Part shown: positions 14,301-28,159 of the stretch, piece after piece
Layout: each line of letters begins with the position of its first letter
Position numbering within the stretch: position 1 is the stretch's first letter
Source: Hemerocallis citrina
Taxonomy: Eukaryota > Streptophyta > Magnoliopsida > Asparagales > Asphodelaceae
Assembly: GCA_017893485.1 (NCBI GenBank)
Contig: CM030359.1
Span: 36,247,810 to 36,311,809 of the forward strand
Length of the DNA stretch: 64,000 nt
Reading direction: 5' to 3'
Notes under the pieces: model-generated
Database searches by the model: none
Seen by the model: the letters and a program-made list of their open reading frames with translations, nothing else
What the model was told of the DNA's origin: nothing
Translations under genes and position numbers: made by a program

Positions 14301-17300
14301 ATATATATCAATGCATGCTTATATGCATACTTGTTGTGAAGTGTGGTGCATATTGAGTGCACTAGTTTGGTGCATGTATGGGTCAACTCTTAGCAATGAT
14401 TGGAGGCTAGGTTGAACCCTAACTAAATCAAGATGAAACTTGTTGAGTTGGTGAATTGAGAAATTAATTTAGGATGATTGGTAAGGACAGACACTAGTTG
14501 GGCGTTGTACTCTCCTGTCAAGGGGACACGTGCGGCGTGGTCTCGTCTGGGACACGTGCGGCGTGGTCTCGTCTGTTAATTTTTGGGATTTAGTGATAAG
14601 GACTATATGGTAAAAGTTAGGGGATAGACCCTCCAAATCCACCTAAGATTTTATGTTGTTTAATGCGAACAGGGAGCAGAGCAGGGCTCTAGGACTCTTG
14701 GTGGAGCAGGTAGGACCTGCAGGGTCACCTTTATGTTCGTAACAACTTTTGGGTAAGGTCCGGGAGTGGCGTAGGACCACAAAGGCCGGGCGGAGTATGA
14801 CCGGAGAGTGACGTAGGACAACAGGGTCTCGACATACATAATGGCATAACCAATGATGCTGACTGCAGCTACGGAACTAGATCGAGCGACTGCAATTTTA
14901 CCAGTCACTAGATGAATGTCAGAAATAAGAAAGAGTACAAGAGTAGGATGCATGGCGAGGAATTGAACCCTACGATCTGGAGAATACAAACTCGATTTGG
15001 GGAGTATGTAGTATGGGATGCATACGTTTTCAAATCAAGTTTGCATTAGATTAAGAGCAAGATGTACATATGAATTGTGCATTAGAATCTAGATCATGAC
15101 ATACACCGACACTTGTGGTTTGACTTCCACATTTTTCTTCTACATCAAATATTGATTGTTGAGGATTTTGGAGATTGTGGTTTTCATCCGCGTTGCGTCA
15201 GTTGTATTCAACTGACGTGCCCACAGTTTGCTAATGCAGGATCGCTGATCGTGGAGCAGGGGACTCGAGCTACGGAAAGCAACCAAGTGCAGGATATAGT
15301 TTTCTTGTGCAATGTAAGTCTCTAATTTCCTGTAATTTCTCTGTGTTGTGTACTCATTGAAGTAAAGATCCTGGGTAAGTGCCACGAGCTCCCACTGTGT
15401 GGAACTCGAGACACTACACTACACCCAAATCCTTTTATCCAAATTCTAAACCCTAATCTCTCCTCCAGCCGCCAATCACCTTCTCTTTCCTTCCTCTTTC
15501 TCTTTCTCCCGAACCCCCACAGCCCCTACCTCTTCCGGTCGACCCGAAACCCCCACCGTCGTCATCCCTTTCACCGTCGTCATCTCCTACCGCCACCGTT
15601 GTCGCCGGTGCCACCGGTGTACCCTCCACTGCAAGCAGCCACCTCCATCTCCCTCTCTCCACCCGAACACCCTAACCCCCTTCTCATCCACCCGACACTC
15701 CACTAGATTCCCCTAAACTCCTCCGACCCCCTTTGCTGCCTCCCTTCACCTCCCGATCAACCTCCATTAACCCTCGACACCTTCCTCTACTCCAAATCCC
15801 GAACTCCAATTCAGATCCAAAACCCAAATCCCTAAATTCACTTCAAATCCTAAACCCTAATCCCCAAATCCAACTCAAATCTGAACCCTAATCCCCAAAT
15901 CAAATTCAATCCGAAACCCTAATTCTGACATGAAGAAGATGATCTATGGAAGAGTGCAACGCTATTGACGTCGACTAGTGGCATCTTCTCCCTTCATCCG
16001 TGGCAACACGTTCACCCCGGTAATTTTTTTCCATTCTCCATTATTTGTGTTACTGCCTATCATATCTAGAACATTATTTGAATTTACTGTCGTCCACGAA
16101 TATTGAGTATGTGCTTCCACTTGCCAATTAGTGTACGAATCTTTATTGAAAATTTTACTTACTAAGAATGCTTAGGTATAATTATTGATTGTTATGACTG
16201 AATCTTTAATTGGGCTTGTTAAACTTATTTCAATTCTTGAAAATCCATCAAACCAATTAGTAGTTTTAATTTCTAACTTACTTGGCATTACATGTTGGTA
16301 AACTTAATCTTTTAATATTCTTGGAAATTCTCTACTTAGGGTTAAGCTTACATCATAGGGCTTTCTCAAAAGTGCAATCAATATTCATGAAATATCAACT
16401 GTAAATTATTCACTCAAACAATCTGCATATGTGTATCGATACATCTAACATATACTGTAAACTCCAACTTTGTACTAAAGCTATCATCTGTAGCAAGAAA
16501 TTTATCTCTTTTCAAGATTAAAAAAATATTAGGATAAACTGCATGAAGAATATTGAAAACTATAATCAGCTTAAGGTGTAACCAAGATTTCAGAGAATCT
16601 ATCTCTTTACATTTTTTTCGAATCTATCTCTTTACTTGTGCAAATTAAGGTAAATGCAATACAAACCACAACTTATTGCACACAAGCTATTAGGAAAAAC
16701 ACTGTAAATAACGTTTAATATTAGCAATTACATGACTCATCCTCATTGCACACAAGCGATTAGGAAAAATACTGCAAATAACGTTTAATATTAGCAGTTA
16801 CATGACTCATCCTCCAAATATTAAGCACACAAAGTATAAAACATTCTTAGCCAGTAAGCTACCTTGTAAGCCACCACAAGTGAATTGACAGCTTCCTGAA
16901 TGGTGAGGCGAAGAGACTGGTCTTCCGATTTCAAAGCCGTAAAGAGCCGAACAGCCATGTCAATCTTCTCTCTGGCAAAAAGGAATTAAAATGTACATAT
17001 TGATCAGATCTATTTAGGGACAAATCCGGAAAACCCCCTAGCTAAGTGAGCTTGAATTCATGCCTGAAAAGATGAGGCATGCGAGATGCAAGAAGCCCAA
17101 TTGCTTGGAACGTAAATGTTTTGGCATCTCTAGCAGAAGGTTCTGAAACAAGAAAAGCATAAATATAAGCTTCTATTACCAACCCTCAAACGGTGACTTT
17201 GGACAGAAATTTGAAAAAGTATTATACTATTACCATCACTCAAATGGATGCACTTTTCTGAGAAATTTTTTGAAAAGTATTAGACAGAAGAAGAAATTTG

Positions 17301-20300
17301 AAAAAGTATATGGTTGCACTTTTTCGGGTAGAAATTTTAAAAAGGTATTAAACTACTATTGGATGCACTTTTTTGGGAAAAAGTATAAGAAACAATATAT
17401 AGCAGGACGAACCCGTTTGTACCTGCTTGTCTTGAGGAACCATCAAGATCTTTAAGTATTGCACTTAAGATAACAGGGCCCATAAGCTTCAATTGATCAA
17501 TTACCGCCTGCATCCATGGCCCAAATATTTAGAAACTTATCTGGAAAAAGGGAGTTGCCCACTAATAATTAACCTAATGACTAGTTTAACGTCACTTAGC
17601 GATACACAAAATGAAGAAAATGGCATGTTCAATAAAAACAACACCAACATCTAATCGAAAAAATTAGAAAATGCTAATTGTAATTTTAAGACAATTTTCA
17701 TAAGGTCCTTAAGTTTTTAAGCGTGGAAATCACAAAAGATCTGTTAAGTATTCAACTTCATAACTAGTGTACCCCCATGGGCAATTATGCACGTCTCCTT
17801 TTTTGTGCTCTTATAAGAAAAAAGAATAAAAACAATAAATACATTTAATTTATAATATTTTATGAGCCCAAAAAACAATAAGCACTTTTAATTCATAATA
17901 CCCTATCATGATATTTAACAATTCAAAATTACAAAAATCCAAAAAAACTATGCTAACAAATATAGAATTAAATAAACCCCCAACAATATAAAGTAATAAT
18001 TATAGCAATAAATATAATCTCATTCACATACACTAATAAACATAGAAATAAATAGCAACCTCAGTCTCACCCTTTCTTTCTCTTTCCTCTTCTCACAAAC
18101 TTGCACAACAATATAGAAGTAAATAAACCTTCTAATAATATTAGTGTATGTTAGGAGTATTAGTTGAGGATGTTTTCGTCTTTTTAGGGGTACGCAGTTT
18201 GTGTGCACACACTAAAAGCCTATTTGCTCGGTTAATTCAATAGTATATTGAGTCATTCCAATTTCCATTTTCTTTCAGATGGAAATTGTTTGAATACAAT
18301 TGTAATTTCCCTCAACCCTTCTACAACTTCGAAGTCTTATCTTAGTGGCAGGGATTTTCATATGGTATGAGAGCAAGGTTCGAATCCCACCGGCTACGCA
18401 ATTTAAATGTGGACTTTAAATAAAAAATACCGCTGCGTATTGTCCAGGTCTCGGCCCACAATTTGTTGGGCATTTATCTCGTTTCTTTGGCCCATAAAAA
18501 AAGGCTCTCGACCTGAGGGGTGTGTTAGAATATAATTGCAATTTCCCTCAATCCTTCCACAACTTCGAAGTTTTACCTTAGTGGCAAGGACTTTCACACA
18601 AACTATTGCAGAAAATGTAATAAAACAACCGCTTAATGAACAAATAAGAACTAAGAAGTTTAGTTAAAAGGTATGTGGAGAATAATGATAGTACAACTAA
18701 AATATAATAATGCTAAACACAATAAGCAGAAAGTGTTGATTAGGATGAGCATGAGAAGGGAAGGAGATGATAAAATCAAAAAATAATGTGTATGTTGTAT
18801 GCAGATCAAAACCACAATGGTTCCTCATTTCACAACATCAGTCATATGCATGATTTCAAGGCAAATAAAGCCACGAAACATAACATCCTGGGCTGACTAC
18901 TGTGATATAATTAAAAGTCTACTATGATATAATTAAAAGATTACATTGTCTCCCTCTGTGTGCCCACTACTTTCTTCCTTCTTCCCCAACTCCTCCAGTT
19001 AACCACTACAAGTCATTAAAGAGCCTAAATAATTGGACCCAAGCAATTCAGTGACTGCATATGATAATAATTAGGTTGTCTAGCCTAGCACCTTTTAAAT
19101 AATGTAAACAAGTTTTACAGTAAAAGAGAAACCAACTGATCAATGCTCATCTAAGCAGATAGGTAAGTAGTTCCCCAATCAAATCCCTACTAGAAGTGTC
19201 ATAAAGATCAACTTTTGCAAGCCAAATGTACAATTCATTAACATAAACCCGTATCATCCAAAAGATACAATAAACATTTAGCCCAAAGTATTTGGTATAA
19301 AGGCTTTATAATTGGTTTTGTAAGAAACGAAAAGTCCTGTAACCACACCAAAGCACTGAAGTTGTGGCGAAGCCTTCTGGACTTATATTTATATTATATC
19401 AAGCCCTCGCAAGTTGAGCGCTCAGTATGTGGGACGATCAGGTCTTAGTGCAACAGCATTAAGTTTTTATAATCCAATGAAAATATGCGCCAAGTGGGAA
19501 TTGAATCTGGTTGGCCCAATACCATATTGTAAGTCCTTACCACACACCAAAACTCCAAAATTGTGGTGAGGGTTGAGGGATTTATATCTATATTCTAGCA
19601 TATAATAACAACAATCAAAGACAAAAATTGGAAACCACATTTAAATGCAAAGCACAAATCCATACATGTTTAAACACCCACACTGTGAACTCCATCCCCA
19701 ACTGCTTCAGCCTTGAAGTGGTTCCACCACCTAACATGAGCAAAAGTTTAGAGGCATGACAAAAAAAAGGTTAAACTATTTAATCACCAAACATGTATCT
19801 GATCTGCGGAATGGCCAGTATTAACATAAACAGGAAACCAATTAAAATTACGCACGACGAAAAGAAAACATATGAAACTACATAGTTGTGATTTAAACTG
19901 CTAAATGGAATATCAATAAAAAACACATATTAACCTTTGTCTCTTCAATTATTAAAACCGGTTGCAACTTGCCCCCTGAGACCCTTCTTTCCATTTCTCA
20001 AGAATAAGGAGAGCTTTCCTGAGTGATTGAAGTGAGTGGTTCCTGGGGGGCAGCTAGGGAAGGAAGGAAGAACGAGGTCAACTGTAGATCATCTAAGGAC
20101 TCTCTCAGCAACCTTTGAATGGTTTTGGAGCTGGGAGGAAACCGTTCGAGTTGTAAATTTAGGCAAGTTCCACATTACAGTCCTTTCTATTCAATATCCA
20201 TAATTAACCTAAAATGTATCTAAGATAATATAATACATCAACAAAAATTTGTGCAGTCAGTAACTTTCCTTGGTACTAATATAACTAGTCTAGGACTAGG

Positions 20301-21907
20301 AGTGAATGGGAACAGTGGAGGCTGAAAAGGTTTTACGCACCATGGGAGTAGAAAGAACCCATAGAAAAGTTTATCAAGCTATAAAACACAAGCTATCCTC
20401 ATGAAAAATAATACTTCAAAAGAGATTCATTTCTGTCTATCATTTTTCAGTTTTCAGTAATAACCCCTACATTGGAGAGCCTCATAGAATTTTCTAGATA
20501 ACCATAATTGATACCTAAACAAATCCTTACTGATTAGCTAACGTCCATTTTAAAAGAAAATCCTAGTATTTCTTCTCTTTTATAAGATAAGACAAAAGGT
20601 TTTGAAAATCAGAGATGACAAGAGAAAGATTTTCACTGCATTACTGAGAGCATGGTGGATTCATACGTACAGATTACAGAGGTTCATTGTAAACTCCTTC
20701 ATCAATATAGGACTTTAAATAGGAAGGATACATAGTTACGTACTATATTCTAACATTCCCCCTCAAAATGGAAAATACAAATTAATCATGCCCAGGTTGA
20801 CACAAAATGAGCCAATAACTGATTGACTACAGTAGTTGAGCTTTTGGTGAAAATATCTCCTAGCTTTAAAGATGGTATCTTTTTTAGCACCGTTTAGCAC
20901 CGCACCAGAAGCAAAGTACATCTACTTAAATGTTCATCCTGCACTCATGAAATACCGAATTATTTGCAATGCATTTCAGCAGCCTGATTATAACAAGCAA
21001 TGAAATAGAAATTACACGTGAATCCTAGATTATCCTATAAACTCAACTATTTAGCAGCCAACTAATTTCTTTACTAATACAATTAGCAGCGTATAGAGAT
21101 AGGGCTTGATGTTATGACATTTATATCAGTAAGTAAAGCATATAAAAGGGACAAAAAATCATCTTACCATAAATGCAGCCAAATATGCACTGCAATGTGG
21201 ATGGAAAAGAATTGGCTGCAGCTATTGAACGGCAGAAAACAGACATGAGCCGAACTCGCAGTGCATGACTTGCCGGAGCAATCCTGGATTCCTCAGCAAT
21301 GTTTCCAACTCCAACAGTTCCTGCAAGTAATAAACAATTAAAACAAACATAGAAAATACAAGATTAAAAAACTGATAAAAGTCTGCAAATCTTTGTGTCA
21401 CATTCAAGAATAACCAAACATTCTACGTTGGTGCTCAATGTAAGTTCACTAAAATTCATGAACTACCAAATGTCATCCTTATCTCTTCTAGAGTAATGAA
21501 ACTTTAAAATAACACACACACATATGGGAGGTCTTCAAGAGATGTCGGAGCTCTCCCTAAGGTGGGAGAGATTGCCATGGTGGGCCATCCAATGAATGAT
21601 CCGCACCGTTCATCTTGTTTTAAATACTTAACAGTCTAATCATGTGAGATCAAGTCATTTGAACTTCATTTGCCCTTGCATCATATCATTATAAAAAATA
21701 AATATATTGCAGCCGTACAATTACGAACAATTTTAGTTGCAAGGGCAAAAAGATTTCAAAAGGCTTGATTCTGCATTCTTAGACTAGTTTAAGCATTTCT
21801 AACAAAATGAAAGGTTCGGATCTGTCATAGGATGTCTCCATGATGAAGGAGAGCCTTGGGCTCTCCCATCTCATCGGGGGCTCCGTGCTCTCTTGAAGAT
21901 TTTCATG

Positions 21908-21959
<52 letters not shown>

Positions 21960-22101
21960 GACTTGCTTTAATTGCTTTGAGAAAGCAGCCTGTCAAATTT
22001 TCAAAAGGTGGAAAGTAGGTAGCGATTAGAATACATGGTGGGCCTAGGTGAATGTATGGCAAGAAAAGTATTGACTACTACTTTATGGAGTTAATGGAAA
22101 C

Positions 22102-22146
<45 letters not shown>

Positions 22147-25100
22147 TCTCTATATATATATATAGATAAGCATGGTAGATGCTATAGATTCTATTTTGAG
22201 TGTTATGGTACTGCTTCTGGCAGGTGAGGAAAAATTTCATGGATTACCAATGCGAAACATTGCCCACCTTAAATGCCGGGATCAAACGGCACAGAATTAT
22301 GAGCTCCCCCGAGATAGCAAGCTCTTCAACTATATAAATTAACTGTTTAAATGTTAAAGCTCAACAGGTCAGGGTCACACATTAAAACTCATGAGGGAAG
22401 GAACATCAAGACCTTGAATTAATATCCAATGAAGACATTGTCAGCGCATTTCACCTAAACAAAATTTGGACCCATTTTATTTTTATCCCCAGTGAGTTTT
22501 AAGATACTGAAAGGGCAATAATTTCATTTTCCTCTATGCTTAAATCCTAAATTCACTTCAGAGAGAGCAGATCGTAAAACCAATTATACACCGTGCAATG
22601 GCATGTAACAATGAACATACGATGTAGTACCCCCAAAAAAATTAATAATTATATTGTACAACAATATTTTATAGATGAATATTGTTGCAATATATGCATA
22701 CTGTTGTATCATTTTGTACAACAATATTTGGTAAATGAATGTTGTTGCACGTGAATTGTGCACATTCTTGTGTGTATATTGTCATATACACGTAAGTTGT
22801 AATTGAACTTGCATGACATGGACTTGTTTAACCCTAACCTATGCATATTGAATTCATACTATACATATACATATGAGCCTACAATTTTTGACTAAAGAAA
22901 ACCCTAGAATTCTCCACACCCCTCCACACTCAACCTAAACCCAACCTGACCCCTTGGCCAGCCAACCCCCACCCCTCCACACTCAACCTAACCCCAACCT
23001 GACCCTTTGGCCAGCCAACCCCCCCCCCCCTCTCTCTCTCTATATATATGACTGTGTGAAGAAACCCTAATTCATTTTTCCTACTTCACTCCTTGATTCC
23101 ATATTACTTCACTCCATACTACTCTTCAATTCTACTTCACTCCACACCACTTTATTTGACTATTTGGAGCAAAATCAAGCTAGGAGGAGAAGGACAAGCA
23201 AGTAAGGTGTTGTACTCTTCAATTACAAGGTGGGTGTTCTCCAAATCCTCATGGTTTATTAGATAGAAAAGTAGTGTAAACTCTTTTCATGATTGGATTG
23301 CATGAAATTGTAAGTATGTATGAAGAATCATAACTCCTTGAATAAAAGGAATTAAGAGTTGAAATTTTTACAGCAACATCTCATACATGTCTAGAACACC
23401 TCTACCAAATTACACAATTTTTGGATAATATTTGCTATTCTAATAAAATCTGAAACCATTGTTGGTATGAGCTACGATTTACTCTGTTTACTACTTCTAT
23501 TTCAAAAAATCATCTCTCTAGCTATATGGTATTTCAAGATGAAATTTTTATATGTGATACTTGTATGTATCTAGAACATGCTTATCAAATTTTATGAATT
23601 TTGGACATTGTTTAGTATTTTAAATTAATTTTGAACTCATGACTGGTTAGCAGTTTATTAGTTTTTGGAAATTTGTACACAATTCAGTTCTTGATCATTT
23701 TGGTCTCTTAAATGAAGTATTTTGAGAAAATTCCAACTAAGAAATTATAGTAGACTCACTCACTGACCTTTCTTTAGAAACTAAGATATCGAAATTCCAA
23801 GAAGTAGGTGACTATTAATGATTTTTAGAAGTTGCAAGAACTGCATTTTTTGTTTTGAATTTGCTGTTTTTTTAGCATGCAAGTTATCATCACTTTAGAG
23901 CCTCTTAATAGACTTAGAAGTGTTGTTTATTAACTCTTTAACATTATGTGAATATAAGTTAGAACATAGATAGGTGAGTTACAACATTAATGAGTTAGTA
24001 CATGACCATGTGAGAGAGAACGTAGTGTAGGGAATTCACATAAATATGATTCCCTATGAGGTGTTCATGTCATGTTTGTATATGTTTGTACAAGTGCAAA
24101 TATGTGATAAATGGTGTTGTAGATTGTGTGTGCAAGTTCGTGTTGTTTGGGTTTGAATAATCATTGGAACTGGTTCAAGAATAATTCATTAACGACAGTC
24201 TTGTCATATGGGGTTTGTCGTTCCGAAATATTTATTCGGTTGTGTATTTAGCCCAGATTTGGGTCGAGTTTGGGCCAACCGTGGATATGAATTGGAGGCC
24301 AAGTTGGGCCATAGTTGGGTCTAGTTGATTAGTAATCTGAGAGTTTAGTTTAGTTTAGTTGCCTTACTCTTGGAAATGTGAGGATGGATTAATTGGCCAG
24401 ATTTATTGTCGGGGAAGATAAAACCGTTGGGGTATGCTAGTTCTAAGTCGTGTGACCATTGTCTGAGCAGGCACTAGTTGGGCGTGTACTTACCTATCAT
24501 GGGGATACGTGCAGTGGCGTCTCATCTGGGACACGTGCGGCATTGTCTCGACTGTTAATTTATGGGATCTAGTGTAAGAACGAATGGACAGAGCTAAGGG
24601 ATGGATCCCCAAGCATCCATATAAAGTTCTATGTTGTTTAATGCGGACAGAGAGCAAGAGGAAGACTCTAAGACTCTCAGTGGGGTGGGAAAGTCCTGCA
24701 GAGGCACCTTTATGTCCGTAACAACTTTTGGTGAGGTCCGGAGGTGGAAACGGTCCGCAAGGACAGGCATTGTCCGGGGGCGGAAAAGGACCACATGGAC
24801 CGAGCGGAGCAAACTATTTTAAGATCGGGGAGTGAAAACGGCCGCAGGGACCGGCATTGTTCGGAGGCGAAAAACGGCCCACAGGTTCCAGCATAATGGC
24901 ATGATAATATGACCATTTCCGACTGCAGAGGCAGAATTAAACCGAACGACTGCAACCTCATTAATCACTAGATAAATGTCAGAAACAGAAAAAAGTACAA
25001 GAGTATGATGCATGGCGTAGGATCGAACCTTATCATCTGGAGAACATGAACTCGATTTGGGGAGTATGTAGTATGGGATACATACGTTTCCAAATCAAAT

Positions 25101-28100
25101 TTGCATTAGAGTAGGAGCATCATGTGCATTTTGAGTTTGTGCATTAGAATCTAAGTCATGGCATATAGCACCGTCACATTTACTCGATACTCGAACCCGA
25201 CCCGGACCCGACATTGGACCGAAACCGACCCGATCTATACGGGTCCGGGTATGGGTCCTAAAATAAGACCCGGTGCACTTTCGGGACCGGATCTGGATCC
25301 GCTCAAAATAGAACCGACCCAAAAAATATAGATTTGAATAATAGGGTTATAGGGATATACATATAAAAGTAATTATTGAAGATAGATGTGTATATATAAT
25401 ATTTATTCATGTTCTTAAGTGCAAAAATTGTTGAAACCGTAGGGTATCGGGTGCAAAAATACTTAAGTGCAAATATTTATTCTCCACTACCGGATCCGAC
25501 GGGTAGATTTTTTAACTAAGACCCGAACCCGGACTCGGACCCGGTTCTTGCAAGTCCGGTTCCGGGTCCAAATTTTGGACCCGTGAGGTACCGGGTCCGC
25601 ATAGTGGAGGACCCCCGATAGGACCCGATACCAACTCTAATGGTATACACCGACACCTATGGTTTGACTTCATATTTTTCTTTTGCATCAAATATTAGTT
25701 GTTGAGGTTTTGGGATCTTTGGTTTCATCAGCATTGCGTCAGTTGCATTCAACGTACGTGCCCACAGTTTGTTAATTACAGGATTATTGATCGTGGGAGC
25801 AGAAGACTCGAGCTGTGTGGAGCATCCAAGCACAGGATAAAGATTTTATACAATGTATTTTATTGGTATAATTCGTGATGTAAATATATTGTAAGACTAC
25901 ATTGCACATTATGAGAATGTAATAAAAGTTTTAATTTCCTATGATTATTCTGTGTTGTGGACTCATTTGAAGTAAGATTTTGGGCATGTGTCACGAGTTT
26001 CCGGTATTCGGAACTCGGGGCACTACACGGTCACATGGACGCATGCCACAGCTACCAGATAGATGTCTACTCACAGAAAGGGAAAGAAAACAAGACTTCC
26101 TGGTTATGTGTTAACGCCAAATTCGAGAAATGCTTAAGAGTAAAGAGACTTTAAAGAAATTCAAAAATATGATAAAAGTTCATTCTCTATACTACTATAA
26201 AAATGGGTCCCCAGTTTAAACTCTCACAATACATACTACTATAAAAACGGGTCCCCAGTTTAAGCACTCACAATACACTCCCTTGCGTACGAAGAACATA
26301 AGCCAAATTTATACCAGAACGATGTGAGCTTGGAAGAATATGTGACAGTGAACTGGTAGTAGCCAATAGCCATGCATGAGTTGACTTGTTTTACAAGTAA
26401 TAAACAAAAAAAAATGATATTTCCCAGTAAAGCGAATCTTGATTCAGATAATTCTTTAATCTTCACTGTACCCATCCTTAGTCAAGGATGCCAAATATTT
26501 GCACATCATATCTCAATTTATCAAACTTGGTTAACCATGCTTCCAAAACAGTTCCAGACACTTCATTTTTAGAGATGAGCTCTGGAAACGGACAAAAGTG
26601 GAGATTCATGAGCTCCTCTTACTTAGAAACCAACTTATGTAGCTCACACCTTATAGCAATAATCTAATGTAGTTCAGACTGTTCAACAATATCCAACTGG
26701 GATTAGCATATGAAATAATTAGAATGAGTATTAGAGAACAACTTATATAAAGAGAATAAATTCCACTAAATTCAGTGAACTGGCTAATTAAGACGGCTAA
26801 AATGTTGTTTTATAAACCTTCCAATCACCTAGAGTGACTAGTATCTAAATATTATCATACAGACCTTTTGCTTTTCCGGGAAGTACATTTTAGATAATGA
26901 AACAGTCATGTCACATGGAAATTTAACTTTTGGCTATAAAAACTGATTTTAATGCAGCACACATTAAGCAAAACTGTAATCAAATAGCTTAACAAACTCC
27001 ACAATGTAGCAGCTCTCACAGTAAACATAGGACAAGCTGCATTGTCAACTCACATGCTAGCTTCCAGTAGAGCAGGGTATAAATTAATGATGAGAAGTTA
27101 TAAGTATAAAGCCTAGGATGAGCTACTAATTGTCCATAAAGATAAACCACATACCATTAAACAGCACAAAAAGTCTCTTTATCAGATCAGAGTCATCTAA
27201 GTTAGCGACAGCAGCCTTCTTCTTTAACAGCTCCTCTCCTCTCTTAATGACCGGGTCCTGGCTGAATCAGTCGACATAAAAATACATATATAAGATAATA
27301 TAACAATTAGAAAAATGAAGAACAGTAAGTGAAGGTGATGCTATCTTGTTAAATCAGGTAATCTACTAGAAATAAACCTGTCCGAGGCAGCAGCTAGATA
27401 CAGAGAATAGACACGCTCAGAAGGCAGCTGCATTGCTTCTATAACATTCAAAATCCCTTGCTGTCAAAGACAAATCAAATTTTGAGAAAACAAAGGCCAA
27501 CGTACTCTTAACAAAGCAACGAGTTTATCATAATTGTGAACAATGACAAACACAAGCATTGAACAAAAATTAACAACTTACCTTTCTAGTCAAAAGTGTG
27601 TCACCTTTCAACGGAAGTTTCCCAGTAACACGATTTGACTGAACAACTGAAAGTCCTGATAAAAATTTCGCACTAAAGACAATGTGATATTAATATACTA
27701 GAAGAACAGACACGGAACAAATTCTAAAACTTGCTGTGTCAAACAGGATGTCATACTCGACTGGCTGATACAAAATTGTGTGTAGACAGAACTCCACAAA
27801 CAGTTGCCCATCATTACTTTCACCTATTCTCCTATACTTAGCAGCAACATTTTCTGCAACCTTACTTGAATGACATTCACCAATCACCTAACACCAATCA
27901 AATTGGGCTCTGTAAGATTATCAGCAATGAATGATATAGCAACAGCAAAGTCCTGGAATGGATGGCAGTAATATAATATACAACAAGATGGACTGTGATG
28001 TAGTTAAATGACAAGTGGTTAATGCTTGTATGTACTGTAACAGAACATTACAAATCTAATAAATCTTTATCATTTACTATTTAAGTATCAAAAACTGAAT

Positions 28101-28121
28101 ACTGCAAAAACAATAAAACTG

Positions 28122-28159
<38 letters not shown>

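Larger units (their letters stand above)
8286..15418 (+). mobile_element. Gag-only LTR retrotransposon (TR-GAG-like, Ty3/gypsy)
   Basis: Complete element with two very similar long LTRs (2765 and 2797 bp), TG..CA ends and a perfect 5-bp duplication CTACA (8281-8285, 15419-15423). The primer binding site TGGTATCAGAGC, matching initiator Met tRNA, lies at 11054. A purine tract AAGGGGGGAGGGA precedes the 3' LTR. The internal region is only 1571 bp and carries a decayed gag with two zinc knuckles; no protease, reverse transcriptase or integrase is present. It must depend on enzymes of another element. It sits in ECM29 intron 12, antisense to the gene. Confidence 0.93.

Noticed and set aside
18380..18400. 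GGTTCGAATCCC resembling a tRNA B box
   Set aside because: No A box, acceptor stem or anticodon arm fits around it; it belongs to the miniature LTR element.
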